Assembly (NCBI GenBank): GCA_013002105.1
Contig: JABDKS010000068.1
Location: forward strand, 1 to 17,881
DNA from: Pirellulaceae bacterium
GTDB lineage: Bacteria > Planctomycetota > Planctomycetia > Pirellulales > Pirellulaceae
DNA: 17,881 nucleotides
Direction of reading: 5' to 3'
Below the pieces are notes generated by a model that worked only from the letters and a program-made list of their open reading frames with translations, made no database searches and had not been told where the DNA came from. Shown piece by piece: positions 7,291 through 15,590 of the stretch; position 1 is the first letter of the stretch, and every line of letters begins with the position of its first letter. The translations under genes and the position numbers were made by a program.

Positions 7291-8208
7291 GTGAAGCGAC
7301 GTGATTTTTTGGCGACCAATGTTTTGCTTGCTGGAACAGCTGTCTCGTCTGCGGGACGTTTGGCTGCTGAAGACAAAGTTCAATCAAAGCCACAACCATC
7401 AGCCAACCAAAAGAGCGGCAAGGTTCGCCAGAGCGTGATGGGCTGGTGTTTCAAGCCGATGGATGCGATCACGCTGGCAACGCACTGCAAGCGAATTGGA
7501 ATCGAAGCGATCGAAGGGATCTCGTCGGATCATTACGACGCGGTAACCAAGATTGGCTTAAAAATTTCGCTAGTGGGAAGTCATGGATTTGCGACCGGTC
7601 CGCTGGACTCAGAAAACCATGCGGAAGTGGAAAAGAAGTTGCGTGATGGAATCGACTTGGCGGTGAAGTATGGCGCGCCGAACGTGATTACGTTTACGGG
7701 AATGCGCAAAGAGGGAATCAGCGACCAGGCAGCACGCAAAAACTGTTTGGATTGTTGGAAACGCGTCATTCCTTACGCAGAAAAGAACAAGATCGGATTG
7801 GTCTTGGAACATCTCAACAGCAAAGAGCACCTGGACGAGAACGGTAAGGTGCATCCCATGAAAGGACACCCGGGCTACTGGGGGGATGATGTGGATCTTT
7901 GCGCCGATTTGGTCAAGGCAGTTGGGTCGGACAGTTTCAAATTGCTGTTTGATGTCTATCACGTGCAAATCATGAACGGAGATTTGATCCGTAATATCAA
8001 CCGCTATCACGAATTAGTGGGTCACTATCACACCGCCGGGAATCCTGGACGTAGAGAACTGGATGATTCGCAAGAAATTAATTATCCACCTGTGATTCGT
8101 GCGATAATGGAGACAGGTTTCCAAGGCTACATTGCTCAGGAGTTTATCCCCACGTCGGATGATCCGATCGCGTCGCTGGAGCAGGCATATCACGTCTGTG
8201 ACGTCTAG
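7291..8208 (+). CDS. Exported hydroxypyruvate-isomerase-like TIM barrel protein
   Basis: The 305-residue protein starts at GTG 7291, six bases after GAGGTG (7280-7285). The N-terminus MKRRDFL plus a hydrophobic stretch to about residue 26 resembles a twin-arginine export signal, lacking only a full SRRxFLK context. The rest is an AP-endonuclease-2/xylose-isomerase-like barrel. MGWCFKPM and VLEHLNSKEH match the hydroxypyruvate isomerase (Hyi) family. E173, D221, H247 and E284 (LEH, LFDVYH, GHYHTAGNPGR, QEFIP) are the probable metal-binding and acid-base residues. Hyi interconverts hydroxypyruvate and tartronate semialdehyde, but an exported homologue may act on another sugar or keto-sugar, as is common among planctomycete sugar isomerase/epimerase-like proteins. 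It stands alone between two spacers. All presumed active-site residues are present. Confidence 0.85.
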   Translation: MKRRDFLATNVLLAGTAVSSAGRLAAEDKVQSKPQPSANQKSGKVRQSVMGWCFKPMDAITLATHCKRIGIEAIEGISSDHYDAVTKIGLKISLVGSHGFATGPLDSENHAEVEKKLRDGIDLAVKYGAPNVITFTGMRKEGISDQAARKNCLDCWKRVIPYAEKNKIGLVLEHLNSKEHLDENGKVHPMKGHPGYWGDDVDLCADLVKAVGSDSFKLLFDVYHVQIMNGDLIRNINRYHELVGHYHTAGNPGRRELDDSQEINYPPVIRAIMETGFQGYIAQEFIPTSDDPIASLEQAYHVCDV

Positions 8209-8532
8209 GGCATGATCGATTCGGACCGCAATCACGCGGTCTGGAGCATCATGACGGCAACCATCACTGTGGTGGGGGGGGTAGTAGCGATGAATGCGGC
8301 CAATGACCTGCGTTGGGCTGGTGAGCCCAATACTGGACAGGGAACCTGAGCAGCGAGAAAGGTGTCCAAGATGCGAGCCCGGAAAGGGCGAGTAGCGTTG
8401 GGCGACTTTGGGTTTGCATTGAGTCCTTTGTTCGACGGTTGGACGTTTCTACCTAGAGCGTGCAGTGGCGGGGGGATGGACTCGATGGGGTGAAGTACGT
8501 TTGATTTTGTCCATCGTTTGGTCGATGTCGTC
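8209..8532 (+). other. Non-coding spacer with a series of inverted repeats
   Basis: No convincing gene lies in this stretch. It contains, in order: GACCGC/GCGGTC (8224-8229, 8236-8241); a G8 run (8274-8281); TTGGGCT-GGTG-AGCCCAA (8313-8330, perfect 7-bp stem, 4-base loop); TGGACA/TGTCCA (8334-8339, 8363-8368); and GCCC-GGAAA-GGGC (8377-8389). The first may be a terminator-like element for the upstream gene, though no T tract follows. The rest could be a structured leader for the large membrane-protein gene or a small RNA. I could not match it to a riboswitch class or a known RNA. The minus frame across it is low-complexity and unconvincing. Confidence 0.5.
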
Positions 8533-11500
8533 ATGACTAGTAGTCCCAGCGAACCCAACGGATCCGATCCGGCGATACCACCGGATCGGTTGTCACCACC
8601 ACCAGCAAGTCCTAACGACAGTCGCGATCGGCTGTTGATTGACCGTCCACTTGATCGCGGACACAAACAGAACTTTCATCGACGCAATCGAGAGACTTCT
8701 CGCGACGATGCGGACCCTTCGGGGCAGTTAGATCCAATGCTTGATTCTTTGCCGCCTGGCGTAACGACCGATGACTTTCGAGCATTAGGCGTGAACACGC
8801 ACGAATGCCGTTTGACGGTGATTCGACGTGCTGCCGTTCGAAGTTCCAAGATCTTGGCCGATCGGCAGTTGTCTTCGCCGACATCCCAGGTCGGGATACA
8901 GCTGTCCAAAGTCGCGACGTCGGCGTACCGGTTGATGGACCCGCGAAAACGTGACGACCCACATCAACGAGTGTTCGTTGGTCGCATCATGCCCAACGCA
9001 TTGACTTGGGCGGGGCGAACGCGATTTTCCGTCGACGACCCACAGACGCCGACACAATCGTCGGCACCCCAATGGATGCCGGAGCTCGACGCGTTGGACG
9101 ACGAAGCGCCGTTCGTTGCGTTGGATACCACCGGGACTGCTTTGGCCACCGGAATCGATTTGCGAAACGGGCTGACACAGAGCTTGGATTCGGACGACTT
9201 GCTCGATCGCGGGCTCTTGGCCCAAGCTTGGATGTCGATTCGGACCCTGAGTGGCTATCGTGTTGCGGCTTCACTGTTGCTGGCGGGCTGTTTGATTGCT
9301 GCGTTCAGTTGGTTCGTCAACGGCGATCCATCACGAATGGCAGATTCCAGCAGCGCGAATTCCCAGAGCACTAATTCCAGCGGCACTAATTCCAGTGGCA
9401 CTAATTCCAGCGGCACTAATTCCAGTGGCACTAATTCCAGTGGCATGACCGCCTCCGATTCGGTCGCAGCTCCAGATTCGGTCGCAGCTCCAGATTCGGT
9501 TGTGAGCCCCGGTAAGCTCGCAACCACCGATACCTTGCCAAACTCCGAAACATTGGCCTCGCCTGATGCGTTGTCAGTGCCGGCTACTCCTGTCGGTCCC
9601 ACACCGGTTCCGCCCGCACCGTCGGTCGAGACATCGCCAGAATTCGCAATGGACACATCCAACGCCAATTCAGCCATGGCTGATGGATCCAATCCCGGAC
9701 GGATCGGTTCGATCGATGACGGGGCATCTGTCATCAATGATACAAGTGACGATGGGGATTTTGGCCCCAAGACGCTCCCGAGAGATCGTGTCGTTGTCGA
9801 AGCCCCATTGAAATTCGATTCGATGCCAGAAGTGTCACCTGATTTGAAGGAGTTGGATCAAAACGCCAATACAAGTGACGCAGATCCGCTGGCGATGATG
9901 GACGCGATGCCGGGTTCCGAACATCGGGCGATGGTTGACTCGAAATCCGGCGATTCGCAATTAGGTCGTGCTGATGTTTCAACGTCGGACGAGAAATCGG
10001 CGACGTTCCTGACAGATCCCTTTGCCGATTTAGAGTTGGATGCGATCGTTCAGCAAATCCCGATGGTCGAGTCGGATGGGGGCGAAATGGACCTCCCAGC
10101 AGAGTTGATCGGACCAGCGGTCGTTCCAGGATCTGACGAGGTCAGGCAGCTTCGTGAGCGAATGGCAAAGTTATTGCCGGTACTGCCGCAGCCGATAGAA
10201 ACCGATTCGATCAACGTCGTCCTCACTGAATTGGAAAAGATCCAGCAAGAGTTGCCCGTTGGGTCAGCGGACTATTGGACCGCACGTGTGATGGCGGCCG
10301 AATGGATGTGGGTCACAACGCAAATTGATCAAGTGCGACAATACCTTGTGCCGCTGACGGACCATTACGACATTTCCATGGACGATCTGTTGACGGCGAC
10401 ATTTGTCAACGCGGCGCCTGCGGGGCAGTCGATCCAGGGACACGAACATCGGGTGGACCAAGGATTGCGGTTGTTTGATCGAATGTTGATCCACGAGGAA
10501 TTCGAGAACGCTCAACGGATCAACGACGATTTGGAAAAACTGACATCGCAGTTGGCTACCGATCGGCCGGAGGCAATGCGTCAGCAGTTCGACGACGCCT
10601 TGGTTCAAATGATCCGTTTACAAGAGACGGCGCGACCAATGCTCGCGCAAGCTGCGCATCAGCGAAATGGTCAGCACCAGTCAGGTCGCCCGGACGTGGC
10701 GGCCAGCGACCAGAATCCAGACGACCAGAAACCAGATAACCGACAACCGGCAGAACAACTCCGCAACAACGCCGGCCAAATTGATTCGGAATCATCAGGT
10801 GATTCGTCAGATGGTCGCGAGTTGGTCCATCGTAATAGCGGCTCAGGGATCACTGGTCGGTATTTGTGTTTGATGCTGCGGCGTTGGGATCAAGGATTGC
10901 CGTACTTGGCCGAAGGAACCGACCTGCGGCTCGCCACAGCCGCACAGCAGGAACTGGAATTGGATCCCAATGCAAACAGCAAGGTGCGGTCGGAAGTGGC
11001 TCAACGGTGGGCGACCGTTGCTGAGCGGCTTGATGGTCGAGCAGCCGACTCCATTCGTTTGCACGCCATTGACTTGTTACGCGAGAGTCTGGCGACGGCG
11101 ACGGGTATCGAAAAGCTGGAGTTGGAGCGGAGGATTGATGCCGCGCAAGCAATATTGCCTGAATATCTGCAGCCCGTGTCCAGTGGAGACCCGTCGTTGC
11201 GATTGAAGGATGGATTTCGCGTACCCACGGATGATCACAGTAACACGCTTGGTCGTGATGACCTTGGTCGCGATGACGCTGCTGGACTGGATGACGCTGC
11301 TGGTCCGGATGTTCGCTCTGACACAGATACCAAGGTGCCTAAGGAGGCTAGCGGTCAGCGGGGTCTCAATGGTCGTATGCGAATCGAAGGCACGGACGTT
11401 GGAGTTCAGGTTCGCTATGAGCCGCCGATGGCGATCACGGATGCGGTGTTTGAACAAATCGAAGGCAAGCTGGGACGCGAAATCGATCTCGTGACGATGG

Positions 11501-11820
11501 AGCTGTATGGGACATTTGTACTCGACGAGCCAACAACGATTCGCGTGACGACGGCCGAGCGTCTTGGTGACACGCTTCAGCAACTCTTTCTGGACGATCA
11601 GGAGATTGACATCGCCAGTGGCGGATCGGTGCTTGTACCGGAAACTCCGCCAGGGCCGCATACGATCCGATGGGTGGTCGTTGGTAACCAGTTTCCAAAA
11701 GTGTTCTTGGATTTGCGGGATGCCAAGAGCCATGTGGAATTTGACGTACGTAATGCGTATCCACCGCAAGCGGGTGACCTGCCGACGCGGTTAACAGTCA
11801 ATATGGTGCCGTCACGATAG
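8533..11820 (+). CDS. Large single-pass membrane protein, degenerate J-like N-terminal domain, unknown function
   Basis: The protein has 1095 residues from ATG 8533. A TTG at 8518 would add five, and no clear ribosome site is seen for either. Residues 1-75 are polar and disordered. Residues 81-145 (DDFRALGV, VIRRAAVRSSKIL, AYRLMDPRKRDD) resemble the DnaJ-like module near planctomycete kinase and membrane proteins (LLGV ... LLDP.KR.YD) but lack an HPD tripeptide. One membrane helix lies at about 242-262 (VAASLLLAGCLIAAFSWFV), so the remaining 830 residues are probably extracytoplasmic. They comprise a TNSSG repeat region (280-304), a long Ser/Asp/Pro-rich linker, a helical middle (about 535-910) and a C-terminal beta domain (949-1095). 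That domain has motifs (YGTFVLDEPTTIRV, LFLDDQEI, PPGPHTIRWVV) reminiscent of PA14 or carbohydrate-binding modules. No catalytic motif is visible. It precedes the AAA+/VWA pair on the same strand, which may be its partner. Confidence 0.8.
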   Translation: MTSSPSEPNGSDPAIPPDRLSPPPASPNDSRDRLLIDRPLDRGHKQNFHRRNRETSRDDADPSGQLDPMLDSLPPGVTTDDFRALGVNTHECRLTVIRRAAVRSSKILADRQLSSPTSQVGIQLSKVATSAYRLMDPRKRDDPHQRVFVGRIMPNALTWAGRTRFSVDDPQTPTQSSAPQWMPELDALDDEAPFVALDTTGTALATGIDLRNGLTQSLDSDDLLDRGLLAQAWMSIRTLSGYRVAASLLLAGCLIAAFSWFVNGDPSRMADSSSANSQSTNSSGTNSSGTNSSGTNSSGTNSSGMTASDSVAAPDSVAAPDSVVSPGKLATTDTLPNSETLASPDALSVPATPVGPTPVPPAPSVETSPEFAMDTSNANSAMADGSNPGRIGSIDDGASVINDTSDDGDFGPKTLPRDRVVVEAPLKFDSMPEVSPDLKELDQNANTSDADPLAMMDAMPGSEHRAMVDSKSGDSQLGRADVSTSDEKSATFLTDPFADLELDAIVQQIPMVESDGGEMDLPAELIGPAVVPGSDEVRQLRERMAKLLPVLPQPIETDSINVVLTELEKIQQELPVGSADYWTARVMAAEWMWVTTQIDQVRQYLVPLTDHYDISMDDLLTATFVNAAPAGQSIQGHEHRVDQGLRLFDRMLIHEEFENAQRINDDLEKLTSQLATDRPEAMRQQFDDALVQMIRLQETARPMLAQAAHQRNGQHQSGRPDVAASDQNPDDQKPDNRQPAEQLRNNAGQIDSESSGDSSDGRELVHRNSGSGITGRYLCLMLRRWDQGLPYLAEGTDLRLATAAQQELELDPNANSKVRSEVAQRWATVAERLDGRAADSIRLHAIDLLRESLATATGIEKLELERRIDAAQAILPEYLQPVSSGDPSLRLKDGFRVPTDDHSNTLGRDDLGRDDAAGLDDAAGPDVRSDTDTKVPKEASGQRGLNGRMRIEGTDVGVQVRYEPPMAITDAVFEQIEGKLGREIDLVTMELYGTFVLDEPTTIRVTTAERLGDTLQQLFLDDQEIDIASGGSVLVPETPPGPHTIRWVVVGNQFPKVFLDLRDAKSHVEFDVRNAYPPQAGDLPTRLTVNMVPSR
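9370..9444 (+). repeat. In-frame 15-bp minisatellite (five TNSSG units)
   Basis: Five tandem 15-bp units ACTAATTCCAGYGGC start at 9370, 9385, 9400, 9415 and 9430. They differ only by C/T in the sixth-last base region, and each encodes Thr-Asn-Ser-Ser-Gly. A degenerate related stretch precedes them from about 9345. They sit just outside the predicted membrane helix of the large protein and form a flexible linker. The near identity at the DNA level suggests recent slippage expansion. Confidence 0.93.
9457..9507 (+). repeat. In-frame 18-bp repeat (DSVAAP units)
   Basis: GATTCGGTCGCAGCTCCA occurs twice exactly (9457-9474 and 9475-9492), followed by a diverged partial copy from 9493. It encodes Asp-Ser-Val-Ala-Ala-Pro and extends the low-complexity linker begun by the adjacent TNSSG array. 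Confidence 0.88.
11248..11277 (+). repeat. In-frame 15-bp duplication (LGRDD units)
   Basis: CTTGGTCGTGATGAC (11248-11262) is followed by a copy with one change (11263-11277). A further GACGCTGCTGG duplication runs from 11275 to about 11306. Together they encode an Asp/Gly-rich linker (LGRDD twice, then AAGLDDAAGPD) just before the C-terminal beta domain of the large membrane protein. Confidence 0.8.
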
Positions 11821-12043
11821 GCCTGCGACCGTCGTGACAAGATGCTTTGAATTGGTTAATCGTGCTGTTTTAATCCGGTTTACATCGGTCACAATCGCCG
11901 TGTTACAACACCGCAGCGGTTGGGTCATGTCGTGATTTGACCGCGGTAGGACGATTACGATGATGTGGTGTCCACCCATCAAATGACCGAGTTCAGTCGA
12001 TTGAACACGTAATTTGCGGTTGTTGAACGATAGATCCGATTCT

Positions 12044-12067
12044 GTGAACTATTCACCGCGCTACAAT
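12044..12067 (+). promoter_or_regulatory. Candidate promoter with adjacent palindrome upstream of the AAA+ gene
   Basis: TACAAT at 12062-12067 is a good -10-like hexamer 41 bases before the chosen ATG (12109). No good -35 box is spaced 16-18 bases upstream; ATTCTG at 12039 is the nearest. A perfect palindrome GTGAA-CTA-TTCAC (12044-12056) lies between these positions, where a repressor could bind. Related GTTCA/TGAAC arms occur at 11991-12006. The 288-base spacer from 11821 shows no gene otherwise. Confidence 0.25.
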
Positions 12068-12108
12068 GCGTGGGCACGCACACTCATTCTCGCAACGGAC
12101 CGGAACGC

Positions 12109-13533
12109 ATGAACGCCATCATGGCACCGCCTCAAGCAAAGACGCTTAAAGAATTGATCGATAGTGGTTGGAAGTCAAAAACCGTCAAACGCGAACTACG
12201 TGATAATTTCACCACGATGTTGGCTGCTGGCAAAGAATTGTTCCCGGGAATCGTGGGCTATGACGACACGGTGATCCCAGAGATCAATCTGGCATTGCTT
12301 GCCGGTCATGACATTTTGTTTCTCGGCGAAAAGGGACAAGCGAAAAGTCGGATCATGCGGATGCTGACCCGGTTTTTGGATGAATGGATCCCCTATATCG
12401 ACCATCCGGAATTGCCAGTCCATGAAGACCCGACCAACCCAATCTCGTCGTTGGGCAAGCGGTTGATCGCTCAGCACGACGCAGACGACATCAAGATTGC
12501 TTGGTGGCATCGCGACGATCGTTATGCAGAGCGTTTGAGTCCGGGGACGAAATTCGCCGACATCATTGGTGAAATTGATCCGGCAAAACTGACCGGTGGT
12601 GTCAGCATGAGCGCCGAAGAGGCATTGTCATTTGGGTTAATTCCACGAATGCATCGCGGCATTTTTGCGATGAACGAACTGCCCGAATTGGACGACCTGG
12701 TCCAAGTTGGTTTGTTCAATATCCTGGAAGAACGCGATGTGCAAATTCGCGGCTATCCGATTCAGTTTGATATTGATCTCGTCATTCTTTTTTCTGCGAA
12801 CCCAGCGACGTACAACCGCAGCGGAAAAGTTATTCCGCAACTCAAGGACCGGATTGGGACGATCGTACAGACGCATTACCCAAGTGATCGTGACCAAGGG
12901 ATCGAGATTTTGCAGCAGGAGGTGGGTGACGATCTAGCGGGGGACTATCCGGTCCAGGTGCCTTATTTCATGTACCAGATCGTCGAAGAGATCACCAACC
13001 AGGCGCGGCAAAGTTCGTATATCGATCAAGCGTCGGGTGTGTCGGCTCGTTTTTCATTAGCCAATTTCCGCACGATTGTTGCATCGGCTCGTCAGCGCGG
13101 CGTTATTCATGACGAGCGGCCGGCCGTCCCTCGCATCAGTGATCTCGGCCATATCTATGCCAGTTCGCTGGGCAAGTTGGAGTTGGATCTGATGGGGACA
13201 CATCAGATGAGCGAGAAAAAGGTGGTCGATGCGGTGATGGCGAAAGCCATTGAAATTGTTTTCTCTGAGTACGTCGAGGAGCATGGCCTTGCTGAGATCG
13301 CGGAGATTTTTCGCGGTGGCGTGCGGATCGAGGTTGGTGATCTGCTACCCAGTAGCGAATATGCCCAGCGGCTCAAACAGGTTCCGCCAGCGTGGAACAT
13401 TGCCTTTGAGGTCAACGCCAGCGAGAACGAAGCAGTACGCGCTAGTTGTGTCGAATTCGTTTTGGCGGGGCTTTATTCGATGGATCGCATCAGTCGATCC
13501 AATCGTCACGGAAAAATTGAGTACGAATTCTAG
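12109..13533 (+). CDS. ChlI/MoxR-like AAA+ ATPase paired with a VWA protein
   Basis: The protein has 474 residues from ATG 12109. A GTG at 12070 is open but lies close to the candidate -10, and an ATG at 12121 is also possible. The AAA+ core resembles magnesium-chelatase subunit I and MoxR ATPases: Walker A GEKGQAKS (73-80), Walker B region [11 protein letters not shown] with N189-E190 in place of the common D-E, sensor-1 FSANPATYN (N231), and an arginine-finger-like LKDRIG (R248). An insertion between Walker A and B (about 95-150) is rich in charged residues. The C-terminal lid follows from about residue 275. Such ATPases remodel proteins or help insert metals or cofactors, working with VWA partners. 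The VWA gene begins nine bases downstream. The substrate is unknown. My memory of related bacterial ATPases is that N-E is a feature of this subgroup, so it is probably not a defect. Confidence 0.9.
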   Translation: MNAIMAPPQAKTLKELIDSGWKSKTVKRELRDNFTTMLAAGKELFPGIVGYDDTVIPEINLALLAGHDILFLGEKGQAKSRIMRMLTRFLDEWIPYIDHPELPVHEDPTNPISSLGKRLIAQHDADDIKIAWWHRDDRYAERLSPGTKFADIIGEIDPAKLTGGVSMSAEEALSFGLIPRMHRGIFAMNELPELDDLVQVGLFNILEERDVQIRGYPIQFDIDLVILFSANPATYNRSGKVIPQLKDRIGTIVQTHYPSDRDQGIEILQQEVGDDLAGDYPVQVPYFMYQIVEEITNQARQSSYIDQASGVSARFSLANFRTIVASARQRGVIHDERPAVPRISDLGHIYASSLGKLELDLMGTHQMSEKKVVDAVMAKAIEIVFSEYVEEHGLAEIAEIFRGGVRIEVGDLLPSSEYAQRLKQVPPAWNIAFEVNASENEAVRASCVEFVLAGLYSMDRISRSNRHGKIEYEF

Positions 13534-13542
13534 GTTCACGCG

Positions 13543-15243
13543 ATGCGTTATCGACCCGGTGGCGTGATCCACGCTTATCAAAAGTACGATCCCACCCAAT
13601 TCCCACCGCCCAATCAACCGCCTCCGGATTTGGTATCGCCGGCGTTCGAGCAGGCGTTGATGTACGGCAACTACCGTGAATTGACCGAAGAAGAATTGGC
13701 CAACGCGGTACGGATTGATCCTAGTCAAATCGCAGGACTCGGCCCCAGCTTGGACATGCTGCGGGCGATGCTGGAGGAACGCAAACGAAAGATTTTGGAG
13801 CGGTACGAAGCACGTACAGTTCAGAAAAAGGCGCGAAAAGCGTTTAATCATTCGGCCAAGAATCTTCGTGTGCCCAAAAAACTGGAGAAGATGTTCCAGC
13901 GGGCAGTCAATCAGGAACAGCCGTACTTGATGGAGTCGCTGTGGTATCAAGCGGGCGACGATAGCGGACAACTTGCCCGCGGATTGCTGCAAGTAAGTCA
14001 GCGAATGACCGACAAACATCTGATCGAGGAACTGGCCAGCAAATACGAGTTTGTTGGCAATGAATCGATGACGATTCCCCGGGCGCTGGAAATCAAAGAA
14101 GAGCTAGAGAAAATCGACGAGCTGTTGAAGCAGTTAGAGGACGCCGCTAAGAACGCGCAAATTGGCATCATCGACATGGAAATGCTGGGCGAATTTGCAC
14201 AGCCGGGCGACATGGAACAGTTGGAAGAGATGCGCCGTCAAGTGGAAAATTTGATTCGTGAACAGGCCGAACGGCAGGGACTCGAGCGCGACAGTGAGTC
14301 GGGTGGATTTCGATTGACGCCCAAAGCCTACAAGATTTTTCAGGGCCGTTTGTTGGAGCGAATTTTTAGTGAACTCGCGCCGTCGCGGACTGGTCGCCAC
14401 CAAGGCGATGTAATCGGCGAAGGTGCTGTCGAGCTACAGCAGACAAAGCCGTATGAGTTCGGTGATAGCGTTGCCAATATCGATTTGCCCCAGACGGTTG
14501 TCAACGCGCTGCTGCGTCAAGGCGACGAGCGACCGATTCGGTTGCGTGGCGATGACATCGTGGTTCACAAGACTCGTAATCATCCTCGCTGTGCGACCGC
14601 CGTGATCATGGACATGAGCGGGTCGATGCGTTACGACGGGCAGTATGTGAATGTCAAACGAATGGCGTTGGCATTGCAGGGATTGATTCAAAGTGAATAT
14701 CCCGGTGACTTTCTACGATTCATCGAGATGTATACCTTTGCAAAATTGCGTACGCCCGGTGAGATCATCGACTTGATGCCCAAGCCGGTCACGATTCATG
14801 ATCCGTGGGTCCGGTTGAAAGCGGATATGAGTGATGACGACATCAGCGAACAACAAATTCACCCGCATTTCACCAACATCCAACACGGCTTGCAGCTTGC
14901 CCGGCAGAACCTGGCCAACGCGGACACACCCAATCGTCAGATTGTCTTGATTACGGATGGACTGCCGACGGCGCATTTCGAGGGTGAGTGGCTGTACATG
15001 CTTTATCCGCCGGACACCGCGACGGAAAAAGCGACTATGCGAGAGGCGGCTTTGTGTCAGAAAGAGGGCATCACGATCAATATTTTCTTGATCCCCAGTT
15101 GGTCACAGAGCGAGGAAGACGTTCGGTTCGCACATCGATTGGCGCAAACGACCAAGGGTCGAGTGTTCTTTACCAGCGGCAAAGATCTCGACCGGTTTGT
15201 ATTGTGGGACTACGTGCAAAACCGCCGCGACATTATTTCTTGA
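13543..15243 (+). CDS. VWA-domain protein, partner of the adjacent AAA+ ATPase
   Basis: The 566-residue protein starts at ATG 13543, nine bases after the ATPase stop. AGG (13532-13534), overlapping that stop codon, may serve as the ribosome site, so the two genes are coupled. Residues 1-340 are mostly helical and charged, including coiled-coil-like stretches (EELEKIDELLKQLEDAAKN, EQLEEMRRQVENLIREQAER). The C-terminal von Willebrand A domain has a complete metal site: D357-M-S359-G-S361, T444 (FTNIQHG) and D472 (ITDGLP). This mirrors ChlD, CoxE and ViaA-type partners, where the VWA part binds substrate or activates the ATPase. It has no signal peptide or membrane segment, so it is cytoplasmic. 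No other chelatase subunit or client enzyme is adjacent, so the target is unknown. Confidence 0.92.
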   Translation: MRYRPGGVIHAYQKYDPTQFPPPNQPPPDLVSPAFEQALMYGNYRELTEEELANAVRIDPSQIAGLGPSLDMLRAMLEERKRKILERYEARTVQKKARKAFNHSAKNLRVPKKLEKMFQRAVNQEQPYLMESLWYQAGDDSGQLARGLLQVSQRMTDKHLIEELASKYEFVGNESMTIPRALEIKEELEKIDELLKQLEDAAKNAQIGIIDMEMLGEFAQPGDMEQLEEMRRQVENLIREQAERQGLERDSESGGFRLTPKAYKIFQGRLLERIFSELAPSRTGRHQGDVIGEGAVELQQTKPYEFGDSVANIDLPQTVVNALLRQGDERPIRLRGDDIVVHKTRNHPRCATAVIMDMSGSMRYDGQYVNVKRMALALQGLIQSEYPGDFLRFIEMYTFAKLRTPGEIIDLMPKPVTIHDPWVRLKADMSDDDISEQQIHPHFTNIQHGLQLARQNLANADTPNRQIVLITDGLPTAHFEGEWLYMLYPPDTATEKATMREAALCQKEGITINIFLIPSWSQSEEDVRFAHRLAQTTKGRVFFTSGKDLDRFVLWDYVQNRRDIIS

Positions 15244-15312
15244 TTGTTCGCGGCTGACGACATTCGCCAAGCGGTCGTGACTGGCACAGAGCGTCGGTAG
15301 GTCTTATTTACT

Positions 15313-15332
15313 CCAGGACCTGCCCCGGCCTA
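15313..15332 (+). repeat. Dispersed intergenic repeat, copy 1
   Basis: CCAGGACCTGCCCCGGCCTA matches the core of the palindromic element at 16383-16402 at 17 of 20 positions, same orientation. An inverted TCCTGG lies at 15349-15354, complementary to the CCAGGA at 15313-15318. GGCCGGG-containing intergenic elements of this kind recur in planctomycete genomes in my recollection; this is not verified here. Confidence 0.55.
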
Positions 15333-15339
15333 ACTGCGT

Positions 15340-15358
15340 CAGGACTAATCCTGGTTTT
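15340..15358 (+). terminator. Possible terminator after the AAA+/VWA operon
   Basis: CAGGA (15340-15344), loop CTAA, then TCCTG (15349-15353) form a short 5-bp stem followed by GTTTT. It lies about 100 bases after the VWA stop codon. The stem is short, so termination would be weak. Confidence 0.3.
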
Positions 15359-15590
15359 GCGGTTCGCTGCATCTTTCCAGTTGGTCGTGACTGGTGTGGC
15401 GACACAGTTGTGCGTTGGAGGTCCGATTGTGCGGTTTGTATTGAGAGCAGGCCCAGCAGAGTCTCTTTTCGTGTTGGTGTCCCGTTGGCACTCCGCAGAC
15501 ACCCCCCGCTTTTGGACCTAGGTTTGGATGGCCGCATCGACGTCTTGTTCCCGTGGATGCTCGACGTTTCTTGCCCCGACCGACCTAAAC

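Larger units (their letters stand above)
15244..15590 (+). other. Spacer between VWA and lipoprotein genes, with repeats but no gene
   Basis: No credible coding frame is seen in this 347-base spacer. It contains a duplicated 12-mer GGTCGTGACTGG (15273-15284 and 15383-15394), an element sharing its core with the palindrome at 16357-16402, and a small hairpin followed by GTTTT. No -10/-35 pair was convincing for the downstream lipoprotein gene. Confidence 0.5.

Noticed and set aside
8232..8666. Minus-strand frame of 144 codons in the spacer before the large membrane protein
   Set aside because: Low complexity (Ser/Arg/Pro/Thr), no ribosome site, no family, and it runs into the N-terminal part of a supported gene.
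12070..12108. GTG at 12070 as the start of the AAA+ gene
   Set aside because: It lies three bases after the candidate -10 box and adds 13 residues of polar sequence. ATG 12109 is preferred, although neither has a strong ribosome site.
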